Shown here piece after piece: positions 51,911 through 63,349 of a DNA stretch of 64,000 nucleotides. Positions within the stretch are counted from its first letter, which is position 1. Each line of letters opens with the position of its first letter. The stretch lies in NCBI GenBank assembly GCA_010015805.1, contig ML978141.1, positions 62,001 through 126,000 of the forward strand, read 5' to 3'. A program made the position numbers and the translations under genes. The notes beneath the pieces were generated by a model, which saw only the letters and a program-made list of their open reading frames with translations, was not told the DNA's origin and did not search any database. The DNA is from Rhizodiscina lignyota. Its lineage: Eukaryota; Ascomycota; Dothideomycetes; Aulographales; Rhizodiscinaceae.

Positions 51911-52537
51911 ATGGATATTGATTTGAATGAGAGGCTTTACGGGTGCCGTGAATTAGAATTTGGTTTCTATGCGGAGAAATTCTGCTGGCCAAGCCTGTCC
52001 TGATAGTTTTTGTTCATTGGATTTTTCAGAGTTTAGAGTGCCAAACAGTGGAGCTTATAGAATAGAATCCCTCATGAGTATACTCTCCAGAAAAGGCGAT
52101 ATGAACATTGATTATGGCGCGGTGGAAGTATGTAATCAAGAAACTGGGGGTTTCCTGATATGCACCCTAGGGTAACAGTCGCCGCTCTAAAGGTCCAGAA
52201 ACAGAAAAGCCAAAGTCTCTCAATTTCTGGTCATGAGTGAAATGATAAAGACGTCTCCATATGGAGATAGGCTCGGAAAGGCTGGATGTAAGCCTTTGGA
52301 GGTGAGCCAGGCCAGCTGGAAGGGAGAAACAAGTCACGTGCGGATACGGCTGCGGCAAGTTCCGAGATTTAGCTCCAGATCGGGAACCTCGAGGTTAGGT
52401 ATTTTGCGCAATCGCTGTGCTTCTTCCTCACTCACCAACAACAAAACACGGCGAACACCTCAACTCCACGCGTCGTACTTCTCCCCACCTCTCCCTTTCT
52501 CTGGCTTGATGATTGCTCAAGCCTTTGAGTAGTCAAC
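51911..52537. other. Intergenic region
   Basis: Divergent promoter region between the Zn2Cys6 gene and SF3B2. Nothing coding recognised. Confidence 0.4.
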
Positions 52538-54400
52538 ATGCCGGACACGACAGCGAATCTGAAGAAGTTGAGCAAGAATGCATTTCGCCGCCATCAGAAA
52601 AAGGCTCGGAAGGAGGAGGCCCAGGTGAGTGTCCTCGAGCGGCTTGAGCGGCTTGCACGCAAATTATTTCTGCGGAAAACTGATACCTGGCAGAACCAAA
52701 AACTAAGCGCGCCTCAATCTGTGGAGCCGGAGACAGATGTTGAGCAAGAAACAGATGTTGAGGCTGAGTCGACGAACACCAGCACTGCACTAGTCCAAGC
52801 CGCGGTAGAGTCTAACGGCGTTCACGCTGAAGAGGATTCACTAACTTCTGCTACGGGCTCCGATGTTGCCCCCGAGTCGATCGACGAGTCTGACCCTCTC
52901 TACGAACAATTCAAGGATATCTTGAAAAAATTCAGTGCTTCTGAGCCAGAGCAAAGCTTGGTTGTGGTCGACAAACCTCAAGTCTTCTACGATGATGATA
53001 GCGATGCGTATGATGAAGAGAAGGAGGTCGAGCAGAAGAAGAAGATTGGCAAGAAGAGGCGCAAGATGGAGAACCTCCTCTCCATTGCTGAGCTCAAGGC
53101 GTCGGCTAAGAAGCCAGAACTTGTCGACTGGCATGATCGATACGCACCGGATCCGCTGTTAAATGTCGCAATCAAGTCTCATCGCAATGTCATCCCCGTC
53201 CCGCTTCACTGGTCGCTCAAGCGCGAGTACCTCTCTTCGAAGCGTGGCATCGAGAAGCCACCATGGTCTCTCCCCAAGTTTCTCCAGGACACCGGTATCT
53301 CTGAGATGCGTGACGCGGTGCTCGATAAGCAGGCTGATGCTACGCTCAAGCAGAAGCAGCGTGAGCGAGTCGCTCCGAAAATGGGCAAGCTCGACATCGA
53401 TTATTCTGTCCTACGCGACGCCTTCTTCCGCTTCCAGGTCAAACCAGAGCTTACGCGCTTTGGTGAGGTTTACTATGAGGGCAAGGAGTACGAGACTAAC
53501 CTTAAGCACCTTCGCCCTGGTGAGATTAGCGATGAGCTGAAGGAGGCGCTCAACATGCCTCCTGGCGCAGCACCACCGTGGTTGCTCGCCATGCAGCGTT
53601 TCGGCGCGCCACCAAGCTATCCTGCCCTCAAGATCCCTGGTCTGAATGCCCCGCCTCCGCCAGGTGCAGTATGGGGTTACCACACAGGTGGCTGGGGCAA
53701 GCCGCCTACCGATGAGAAAGGCAACGCATTGTTCGACGTCCTCGGAATCTATGGCACTCAACCGCCGCCGCCTCCGATCAGTGAGCAAGTTGAGAAGACC
53801 ATCTGGGGCGAGCTCCAAGAGCCGGAGGAGGAGAGCGAGGAAGAAGAGGAAGACGACGACGAGGAGGGTTCTGAGGAAGAAGACATTGGCGCGGGCCTGC
53901 AGACTCCAGGCGGTCTCGAGACTCCCAGCGGCATGACCTCAGCGGTGCCAACTGAGCTCGGCGGTGCAGAGAGTGTGGGCGGCGAGTTCACTCTCAGGAA
54001 GCAAAAGCGTGGGACCGAGACTGAAGAGTCAAAATATAAGTCTCGTTCCGCAGGCCAGGTCCTCCAAGAGAAGAAGATCAGCACGCAGGGATTCTTCGGT
54101 GGCGAGCGCGCATACGACATAAGCTCTGCACAGCAGAACAGGGACATGCCGGTGCTGGGTGAAGATGACAATCGCCGCAAGAGGAAGGCTGGAGACGTGG
54201 ATGTCAGCGTCGATGTCGATGCTCTGGAGCGTGATGACAAGCTGAGCAAGGAGCAGCTCAAGAAGGAGTTCGAGGCTAATCGGGAAGATCAGAAGAATCC
54301 ATGGGGCACAACCATCGATCAAGAGGATTTGAGCCAGATGATCGCGGATGAGAGCCGCAAGAGGCAGAAGAGAGATGATGAGAGGAGGCGTCGTCGTTGA
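52538..54400 (+). CDS. CUS1: Splicing factor 3b subunit 2 (SF3B2/CUS1)
   Basis: U2 snRNP component needed for branch-site recognition, nuclear. The frame is open from 52538 to 54400 (620 codons), but a perfect GTGAGT donor at 52625 and CTGATACCTGGCAG acceptor mark a 69-nt intron (52625-52693) that is stop-free and a multiple of three. If it is spliced, the protein is 597 aa. The conserved centre has WHDRYAPDPLLNVAIKSHRN, VPVPLHWSLKREYLSSKRG (DUF382), then YYEGKEYETNLKHLRPGEIS and MPPGAAPPWLLAMQRFG (PSP domain), and PPPGAVWGYHTGGWGKPP. An acidic stretch (about residues 430-460) and a Lys/Arg-rich C-terminal end follow. Confidence 0.93.
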   Translation: MPDTTANLKKLSKNAFRRHQKKARKEEAQVSVLERLERLARKLFLRKTDTWQNQKLSAPQSVEPETDVEQETDVEAESTNTSTALVQAAVESNGVHAEEDSLTSATGSDVAPESIDESDPLYEQFKDILKKFSASEPEQSLVVVDKPQVFYDDDSDAYDEEKEVEQKKKIGKKRRKMENLLSIAELKASAKKPELVDWHDRYAPDPLLNVAIKSHRNVIPVPLHWSLKREYLSSKRGIEKPPWSLPKFLQDTGISEMRDAVLDKQADATLKQKQRERVAPKMGKLDIDYSVLRDAFFRFQVKPELTRFGEVYYEGKEYETNLKHLRPGEISDELKEALNMPPGAAPPWLLAMQRFGAPPSYPALKIPGLNAPPPPGAVWGYHTGGWGKPPTDEKGNALFDVLGIYGTQPPPPPISEQVEKTIWGELQEPEEESEEEEEDDDEEGSEEEDIGAGLQTPGGLETPSGMTSAVPTELGGAESVGGEFTLRKQKRGTETEESKYKSRSAGQVLQEKKISTQGFFGGERAYDISSAQQNRDMPVLGEDDNRRKRKAGDVDVSVDVDALERDDKLSKEQLKKEFEANREDQKNPWGTTIDQEDLSQMIADESRKRQKRDDERRRRR

Positions 54401-55307
54401 GGATGCTCTGGGAATTGACGGGCGTGGCGAAAAAGTTTTGGTGCTCACAACGTCAAGATTCAGGCTATGATTCATGATGCTTCAGTCTGCAACGGGATGG
54501 TCAAGATGCCGTTTGTTTGGCACTTTCTGGGTTCATACGACAGCGGATCATGGTTGTTTTTGTCAAGAAGTTTTTCAGTCTGAGGTTCAAGGCTGAAGTG
54601 AGGATGATGCTTCAATGGGGAGAGGAGTGTGGATGGTCAAGAAAGTCTTCTGTTTCTCAACTTCAAGATCCACACGGAAGCGATGGCGATCGTGTAAAGT
54701 ATGGCGCCTCGGTCAAGATGGTTTCCTCTAATGGTTTCAAGATTCAAGGAATGACTCGAATGGGCTTTGGGGAGTGTATGATACCAGTCGGGAGTTTATG
54801 GTCTCAGCGGGAGCGGTTGCTATAGCGAATGGCGCGTGGCGAGCGAAGAACTTCCGATTGTCAAATCCCAAGGACGAGTCAAAATAACAATCAAGGGTAT
54901 ACTTATGTGCAAGGTGTCTGTAAGATTCGTTGTGTACTCGAGGTGCATGATTTTGAAGAGTGGCGACGATCCCAAGGCAAGCACGACGCGGGCGCATAGG
55001 GACGTTCTTAATCGAACGGTAGGTCTCTCGACATACGAGTTTACACACACACTACAGGAGCATTCGTATCGAACCATCCCCGAGAGCTGCAAGATGTGGA
55101 GGTTCTGGAGGAGGGGAGCTCGAGGTCGCAGTGGAGAGCACGTGACGGGTTGCCAAGGCGAGCGTGTTCTCCAACGCGCTTCTTCAGGAGCTCGAAAAAG
55201 TTCAACAGCACACAACTCCCACTCCTCCACCTCTACATCCACCTTTCCTCCCTCGACTGCTCATCCTATTAAGCTTTATTTTCATACTGCTTATATCAGA
55301 GTTCACG
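54401..55307. other. Intergenic region
   Basis: SF3B2 3' region and the promoter of the RS-rich gene. A minus-strand frame of 140 codons (54820-55242) has no motif. Nothing recognised. Confidence 0.4.
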
Positions 55308-57129
55308 ATGGATCGAGACCGAGACAGAGATCGGCGGTTAGTCTTCTCACTTTTGAGTTTATGAAATGCTTCACTCAAACAGCTTGTCTTTTGCGCGCCC
55401 ATGTGAGCTTTGTTGCAAATGCTTGGGAACGGATGCTGTTTATGTTATCTCCCATCAATCTCTATGGACTGTTGGGCGCAAGCTATTGAAGTTCACGGAA
55501 ACTGACGACCTTCCTCATGCTCAGGTACCGCGAGTCCAGCGTCGAAATGATTGGCGCTGGAGAATCGTACCGCCCGCGACGCTCCCCTCCCCGAGACTCT
55601 TATCGATCAGACCGCGACCGCGATCGCTCTCCGCCTCGAGACTCCTATCGTGACCGCTCTCCGCCCCGTCGAGGCCTTGCGGCTGCAGACACCTATGTTC
55701 CTGGCGGCCGAAGCTCTCGTCCTAGAAGCCGCTCACCAGGCGGATATCGTCGTCGATCGCGCAGCCCTCGTGCTGGCGGCGAGAGCTGGAGAGACCGAGA
55801 TCGGGACAGGGAAAGATCACCTCCGCGACGTGGATTTTCTCCTAGGGCAGATACGTACAGGCGGGATGCTCGTGATCGATCGCCGAGGCGTGGTACTAGG
55901 TATGAAGATAGAAATGCGCGGTCGCCGTCTCGGAGAGCACGCTCTCCATTGCCCTTGAAACGAAGCCGTGAGGTTTCCCCCGCTGGTAGCCATGGTTATC
56001 GTTCACCCAAGCGAGAAAGGTTCGCCTCTCCGCGAGGCAGGGATGACGAGCCAAGCTCTCGACGCGCGAGGTACACGCAGCTGTTATTTTGGGGGAAATC
56101 ATCGGATCAGATCTTACTAACAAGACTCATAGTCCTCCACGCCGTGCATACTCTCCTCCACGAGACCGCGCTTCATACCGTGGTAGATCACGTTCGCCAC
56201 GCAAAGATCCCTATGCCGAGAACAACTGGCGCCGTCGATCGCCGTCTGCCCCACGTGAACGAGGAGACTATCAGACTGCTGGCCAAAGATCCGGCAGAGA
56301 TTCAGTCGCAACTTCGAGACGCTCTTCGCCTCCGCCTGTCCACCCAAGTCGAGCAGCTTACGTCCCTATCCCTCCAGAGCCGCGATCGCCAGGTTATCGT
56401 AGGCGCTCTCCCGAACGTTCACCTCCGAGACGACGTGATTCTCCTCCACCACCTCGCGAGCCTCCCACAGGCCCTTCCATGCGCAATGGTGAGGCCAACA
56501 TCGGCAGGCCTCCGCCAACAGGACCTTCAGGAGCTCGATCCTTCTCTACTTCTACCATGACTCCACCCTCTGGCCCATCTATGTCCGCTCACAGCCGCAT
56601 CAACAACCCGATTCTCTCTGCACCCTCTCGCCCTCGCGGTGGTGGCTTCGGTGGACCACCCCACCACGCAATCCGCGACTATAACCCTGGACCCCCACCC
56701 GCCCCGCGCCGCTCATCCATGCAATTCTCCAACCCATCCTACCGCGCCCCAGGCCCGGTTCGTGGACCCCCAACCGGCCCCTCCGCCGGCCCCCGTCCCG
56801 ACCCTGGCTTCCGCGGCTCTAACAACAACACCTCGACCACGTATCCCCGCTCGCAGCGCTTCATGAACCACCTGGCTGATCTGCCTCCCATCGTGCCTGG
56901 TGGCAAGAAGATGGAAGAGCCGTACACGAATAACAAGCTCGCGAAGCTGGAGGAGGAGATGGAGAAGATGAGGCAGAACATTGCGTCGAAGGAGGCGAAA
57001 CTTAAGCCGGAGCTGAGGCAGTGGGCGAAATTGGAGAGGGAAAGTGAGAAGGCAGCATTGAAGAGTCAGCTTGCAGATGAGAGTTTGAGGGGATTGAGTG
57101 GGGAAGAGGGTGGAGGTGTGGCGTTTTGA
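55308..57129 (+). CDS. Arg/Ser/Pro-rich RS-domain protein
   Basis: Three exons, 55308-55336, 55525-56070 and 56133-57129, with introns of 188 and 62 nt, giving 523 aa. The protein starts MDRDRDRDRRYRESSVEMIG and is dominated by RSPPRRDSYR-like dipeptide repeats, as in SR-type splicing and matrix proteins. The second half is Pro/Gly-rich (EPPTGPSMRNGEANIGRP), then comes a charged helix, KMEEPYTNNKLAKLEEEMEK, which looks like a coiled coil. The composition and its place next to SF3B2 suggest an mRNA-processing role, but no specific family is identifiable. The frame is intact. Confidence 0.8.
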
Positions 57130-58592
57130 GGAGCTGGTGGAGAATGAAGGTGTGCTCTTGCTTGCTACAGGAGCGATGGAAACGGCGAAAAGAGTTTTTT
57201 TGATTACAGGATGACGAGCGAAAAAGTTGAAGAGGGCTTGCACGGCTCTTGGGAAACTTGATGAGAAAGCGTGAAGTGTGGTCTCCTCCTCAGTGGAGGA
57301 CTCGGTGACAAAGCCTGAAGGAAGTTTTTCGTGCATACTGGAGTTTCTGCGATGAAGACTGTCTACCAATTTGGCATGTAGCGGGAAGTTTCATGGACGG
57401 GTTGGAGGGTGAATCGGCTCTGGCACATGGACTCTGTTCTCGTTCAAAACCATACTCTCGGCGATAAATTGGTAGTTGGAACTGTGCATAGCGGTACTGC
57501 CTCTCGGTTGAAAATTGCTTTGCTTGCGAGAACTTTTCATTAAGTTGATAAGCATAGCGTCTGTGACGAGGAATATAGCAGTTGCTTCAAATCGAATACA
57601 CTTTAAAATGCGTTAGAAGCCACTGTCTAAGTACATACGTGCTGAATTTTCACACGTGATCGATGATACGATCAGCAGGTACCTGAGCTACCTTACCTTG
57701 ACCGCCTTGTGCAGGCTCAATCTCCTCGCTTCTCCCCTTTAACGTTTCTCGCCGCAACCATCATCGAGAAGCCCTATTTTCGTTTCCAGGCCTTCCACTC
57801 ACACTGCTACTTTCCAGCCCTATCCTTACTCATCGCCTGCCCTTAGCCCCAAGTGCTCAATGCGATGTGGTCGACGCGTCTGACGTCGCGTCGGAGATTG
57901 CACTCTTGACAGCTTCGTGGAATGGCTGCCCGATGATATTGAATTGGAAATTGGCAAAGAGGTTCAATTATAGTGGAGTGGAAAGCCGTGACTTTCTGAA
58001 TGATAATATCTCCATTTGCATGCGGTTGGCTTTTATTCTCACATTCTTCTGCTTGAGGGCTGTCCAGGTTGTTTGACGCCGGAATCACCTCTCCTTCACT
58101 TCTCGAAGTTCTCGCTCGATATGCGAAGTGGCCACTCTCATCACGCTTGCACAAAGCTCAGCCAGGCCTCATATGCAGCCATGTCTATGCTGGCTACCAT
58201 CGCTCTTCATTGGGCCATCAATTGATTCTAGCTTCATTCCTTAGCGTATTAGCGCCCTGGGTTGTAACTGCGGGAAGTACCATTGCCATTCTATCAAAAC
58301 GCAAGCATGATAACATTTCGCTTCCTGAATGGCATGGTCATACCCAGCAGAATACATTGCCGGAAAGAACCGACGTTTCCAGACCGCAACTTCCTAGTTG
58401 CGGCACTCTGGCGGAGCACCCCCCTTGGATGCTCTTTCTCGTCCATTCGTGAGTCGAGAGTCAAGAACGATGAACAGTGGGGCAGAGATTGTTTACATCG
58501 GAGGTTCGAACATGTTCTCTTCTAATTCTCCATAATGCGTTTTGGTATTCTTTAGCACTGCTCACTATCAGTTCTGCACACTCACTGCTATA
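57130..58592. other. Intergenic region
   Basis: About 1.46 kb. A minus-strand frame (57843-58154, 103 codons) and small plus-strand frames show no known motif. The right end is the promoter of the S41-like gene. Confidence 0.35.
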
Positions 58593-61287
58593 ATGGCGAG
58601 CTTTCGTTTCTCCCTGCTCGTGTGCTGGGCCTCATGGGCGTCTCTCGCTATTTCTTCTCCATATCCTTTCAGTAATGGGCGGCTCGCACCAACACAAGTA
58701 CAACCCAGTACTGCTTTACCTAGCGTGTCCACCCTAACTCCCGTCCCTCTTGTGGATTCAGCTGCGGCACCAAAATCAGAATCCCCATCCGCACAAGTCA
58801 CATCTGCTGCTCCTTTGCCATCGAATTACATGGAAGAGCAACCATGTGCAGTGGTGAGCGCAATGGTAGCGCCACAGTTACTACTAAGTACACTTCCGGT
58901 CGTCCCCGCACAGATGGCTTGGGATTGCCTCCAGTCGGTGCCACTAAACAAGAGCGCTGCTCTAGACCTAATGGATGCGATCAAGCCGTTTCTGGAGTGG
59001 CAGACTACGACTGCGTATCTGAAGAATCCGCCCGCAGAATACGTCAAGAAGATCCAGGAGCCGACAGACGTAATGGGAAACGTGCAGAAGATCATCGAGA
59101 ACCTCAACAATGACGAATATGCAAATGAATTTGCTGTACAGTCACCCCATTTCTCCTGGCTTAAGTCTTGACAGAGAAGATTTAAGATGACTGACGAGTT
59201 ACCTAGTTTGGTTGGGACCTTTTCCAAGTAACAGCACAGACCCACGACGGCCATTTCGCCTTCATCCCCGATAGCGTCGGCTCCATATTTTCCTGGGCTC
59301 GTACTGTTCCTCTCGTTTCCATCTCCGAAGATGGCGAGAAACTACCGGTTCCATTCGCGTACGAAGACGTCTTGGAAGCATCCTTGGCTAACAGCACGTA
59401 TGATCCGTCTCCAATCATCAGAATCAATGACCAGGATGCCACGGAATTCCTAGAAAATTTAAGCCAGACTGGAAACCTGCAGGACCGAGATGCGTTGTAC
59501 AATAATATGTTTGTTGAACTGGCCCAGATCAGTTTGGGTGGCAATGGAGCGGGAAGGGGGATGTTTGCTGGAGGCGGACGCGGCAGGTTCATTTATCCAG
59601 GACTAGATACTGTGCTGGAATTCGCAAACGGCATGTTGATGTCTTTTCACACACCTGCGAACTGAGGACACAGCTGACGTTTGGAAAGGAACGTCCATGA
59701 GATACTCAAATATCGCAAAGGTGCTCACGACTTTCATTGACGTAACCGATGGGCGGAGCCTCTACCAGGAATACTTTGTTCCACTGATACCCAATCCTAC
59801 CGTTGATCTGATCAACAACCCAACATCTGAACCTACTCTGTCTTTCTCATTCACCTCATCTAAAGCAACATCGACACCAACGCCAGTACCCGCTCCAGGT
59901 TTCCCAAAACCTATCTTCCGCTTCAGTGAGAATTTTAATGGCGGCTACTACCTTAACGGGGAAGGTTACGAGGATATCGCTGTGCTCAACATCGCCGGCT
60001 TCCAGGGTGGCGACACCGTTGCACAGGATCAAGAATTCCAAAACGTCAACACCAACTTCCTCCAAAAGGCCAAGGCGGACGGCAAGACCAAGCTCATTAT
60101 CGACCTCTCAGCCAACGGAGGTGGCACCGTGATGCAGGGATACGATATGTTTAAACAACTTTTCCCGGAGTTGGAGCTTTACGGGGCGACTCGTTTCCGT
60201 GCGCATGAAGCAGCCAACATTATTGGTGATATATTTTCGGTTGCTGCGGCACCGTTTCCGCGTAGGCCGAACCCGCTGGACCTGAATATCGTGGCTGTCA
60301 TTGCAAGCCCATTCAACTTTCGGTCGGATATTGGCGAGGAAGGCGACCCGTTTGCACATTGGGATACCGGAAGTGCGCAGAAGTATGATGAACGATCGTA
60401 CAATAATGACAGCTTCACCGGTATTATCCGTTGGGACTTATCCGATCCTTTGATCGAGCTCACGAGCGGTGGAATCAACGTTACTGGCTATGGCAATCGG
60501 ACGAGTTTCATGCAACCATTCGCAGCGGAGGATATCGTCATGGTTTACGATGGGTACTGCGCGAGCACGTGTGCTCTCTTCAGTGAGATGGTGAGACAAC
60601 AAGCTGGTGTTAAGACAATTGCCTTTGGAGGACGCAGCAACAAGAATATCATCCAAGCCGTTGGTGGCGTAAAGGGAGCCAACGTGTACACATGGTCAGC
60701 GATACAGACAATGGCCGAGAGTGCTTTCAATTATTCAAGCCCCGAAGATGGGGTAAGAAAAACCTTATATATCGATCTCCTTTTGATATCACTGCATCTG
60801 CAACCAAGGGCTGATATCTTTGGAACCTAAATAGCAACAAATGAAGAACACCGAGCTCGGCCGCTACACTTCCTTCCTCCCCTTCTACCGCGCCGCCAAC
60901 TACCCTACAGTCAACTCTCGCGACGCTCTTCGCCAGGGCGATACCTCCGGCACCCCGCTCCAGTTCCGCTACGAGCCTGCTGACTGTCGCATCTTCTACA
61001 CTGCCGAAATGACGTTCGACATTGCCGCGAGCTGGAAGGCTGCGGCGGATAGTATGTGGGGCAAGAAGAATTGGTGCGTTGCGGGCGATCTGGGCCAGGA
61101 TACTATTGAAAGGATGCCGACGTCGATGGCGCGGAATGGGGAGAGGACGGTGGAGGAGATGAGCACAAAGTTGGTAGTAGAGAGGACGTTGGGGGTGGAG
61201 CAGTATGAGAGTTTGAAGAAGGGGATGGAGGTGTGGACGGACCAGGTGTCGAGGTTTAAGGAGGCGCAGGGGCTGATGGTGCCTTGA
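58593..61287 (+). pseudogene. Secreted S41-family (CPAF-like) peptidase with a probable 2-nt frameshift
   Basis: Fungal CPAF/S41-type serine peptidase-like protein. The start at 58593 gives a signal peptide (SLLVCWASWASLAISSPYPF). Exon 58593-59135 joins exon 59207 onward across a 71-nt intron, giving NEFA-FGWDLFQVTAQ and THDGHFAF. The C-terminal S41 core follows: LIIDLSANGGGTVMQGYDMF, ASTCALFSEMVRQQAG with the candidate nucleophile Ser, and FGGRSNKN. The last intron is 60753-60834. Between LEFANG and EDTADVWKG the frame shifts near 59660: GCGAACTGAG would read through if it were GCGAACACTGAG, two bases longer. A 55-nt GTGCTG...CTGAG segment also restores the frame if spliced, but has a weak donor. 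About 840 aa if intact. Likely an extracellular peptidase or peptidase homologue. Confidence 0.65.
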
Positions 61288-61558
61288 GGTTGCGCAAGGG
61301 GTGGATCTGGACGGTCTTTCTTTTTGGCTTAATCGTTCCTGTTGTTCTTGTTCTTGTCGGAAGTGATGTAACTGGTGTCACTACGACTCATTGTTAAATG
61401 TTCATGACAAAAGCATAAATGCAGTAATTCTTCGATCCTGGTTGCAACCACAATCGATATACAGTGAAAATCCAATAAGCCGTGCTGCCGTCTCCAATGA
61501 CTCCTCAACTCAGCTGCAAACGGCCGGAAGACGTGAAAGGCACAGGCCCAAATAGATT

Positions 61559-62054
61559 TCATCCTTCCGGGCTTTGCGTATAAAGTTTATGTTTACGAGA
61601 CTCCTCTCTGCCGCAGATATTGGCGGCAAGAGTGTCCAAAGGAACAGCAGAGCTGGATGTGCAATCCATGTCGTTTCTCTCTTCCAGATCTGCTTCGGAA
61701 CAGCAAACTTCCATCGACCAATCGCCGTCATCTTCTTGCTGTTCGTCCTGGCATTGCCAGCCGAGTATCCCAAGGTCTCCTGTGATACTGGACATTAGTA
61801 TCACAGTCGGCCAACATTCGAGACGCAGCTTACCGACCATTGTGGTCCATCATATCTCGGTAGCATCGGGCGTCGGATTCGTCTTGCCGTAACGAAGCGC
61901 ATAGAAGGTCAAGTTCTCTCGCCAGATCATCAGATTGTGAATGTGTCCAGGGCTCGAGGTCTCCTAAATTGTCTTCGTTGTCGTGCGATATTCCATGTTG
62001 CACCAAATGTGAAGGATAGTAATAAAGTTCCTTAGATGGAATGGCAGAATCCAT
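61559..62054 (-). CDS. Hypothetical protein, 149 aa
   Basis: Two exons, 62054-61834 and 61787-61559, with a 46-nt intron (donor CG|GTAAGC, acceptor TCCAG), joining in frame. The protein starts MDSAIPSKELYYYPSHLVQH; it is acidic, with several Cys and a GDWSMEVCCSEADLEERND stretch. I recognise no domain. The support is a good intron, a sensible start and no breaks; no conservation can be judged here. Convergent with the S41-like gene. Confidence 0.45.
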
Positions 62055-63349
62055 AGCTATTGGAGCAATGTGAATTGTTTTAATTAAGAAGGAATGTATT
62101 CAGTTTCAGCTACTGATATGATGATATGATACCAAAGGTTCGAGAATATATCAGAAATAATCAAAGTAACCCGAGAACCATATGTATCAGAGTTAAATTG
62201 AGATCATACTTGTTTGCCAACTCGACAGTGTATAAATCCCATAGTCATACATCTCGGCATGCTCAATTGAGGTATCAACATTTAGTATCGATCCCACATG
62301 ACCAAACCAACCGGTCCAAGGAGAAAGGATGTGGGATCACTACAATAACTCGCCGAATAAATGTGTAGCATTGACTCCGAGACAGTGATCAATGTTCTGG
62401 ACGACATTTGATGAGTTGTTCAGAGTTGTTCAGATTTTCCCGAGTCTCCTTTTCGTGACTTGCAACCGGTATAAGCTTCTCACGAAGCTTATCCTTTTAG
62501 TTCGCTCAACGTTTCCTCGAGCGCACTACCATTGGCTGCAAAAGCGGAGAACTGATGCACCTGATCTCAATGATGGTGGACTCTGCTGATGAACGGCTTG
62601 AACATAATGCATGCGACGGAAGGGAGTGAACAATAGAGGGCTTGATATTCGACTCGCAAGAAAGAGAAAAATCGTGAAATTCTAATACTGGGCGTATCGG
62701 CCTCAGCTCTTTTTCAATGTTTCGAGGAAGCTCATTTACGAGGCTGTTTAGACTCCTAGAGTATCAGACTATGTTCTGCCCATTGCAAGAGGCCGTATTC
62801 CCGCTTGGGGGTGGCGCTTCTGGTCTTGCCAATAAAATGAACTTCTTAGCGAGAAAATGAAGAATCAGGAGAGGATTGGTTGATGCCTTAAAATTGATTG
62901 TGTGTTCGAGGGAAGCCGGAAAGAAATGAGTGAAATTTCTGACCGGTGTAGAAAGGTCTCGGGTCTCTGACCGGTGTGGAAGAATGCGGCCGAAATCGGT
63001 CTAGTGCGCGTTTTGCAGCAGAAGTCCGATGCAACTTCTTCATCCGAGAGTGAGACGACAGATATTTTACTAACGTAATAAACAGGCCATTCAAGCCCCG
63101 GCGTTATTATCCACAAGCTGGACAGATTGCAGAGCTATGGAGGAAGGATTGACCTTGCAAAAATCAAGAATGGGATTACCAGCCTGACTACATGGCACTG
63201 GGAACTCAAAAATGCTTATTGAGGATTAGTATATGCTGGCACCTAAGTATATGGCATAATAATTTTTCTGTATAATCTGCGTGGAGCGGAATAGAATGTT
63301 ATAGGGAGGAGTGTCATTCAATCATGCGTCTCCTTGATTTCCTATTACC
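62055..63349. other. Intergenic region
   Basis: AT-rich, 1.3 kb, with short frames only. A GACCGGTGTGGAA/GACCGGTGTAGAA pair repeats at about 62941 and 62970. No gene seen. Confidence 0.4.

Noticed and set aside
62138-62148. GGTTCGAGAAT as a tRNA B box
   Set aside because: Does not match the full B box, and no A box or cloverleaf is nearby.
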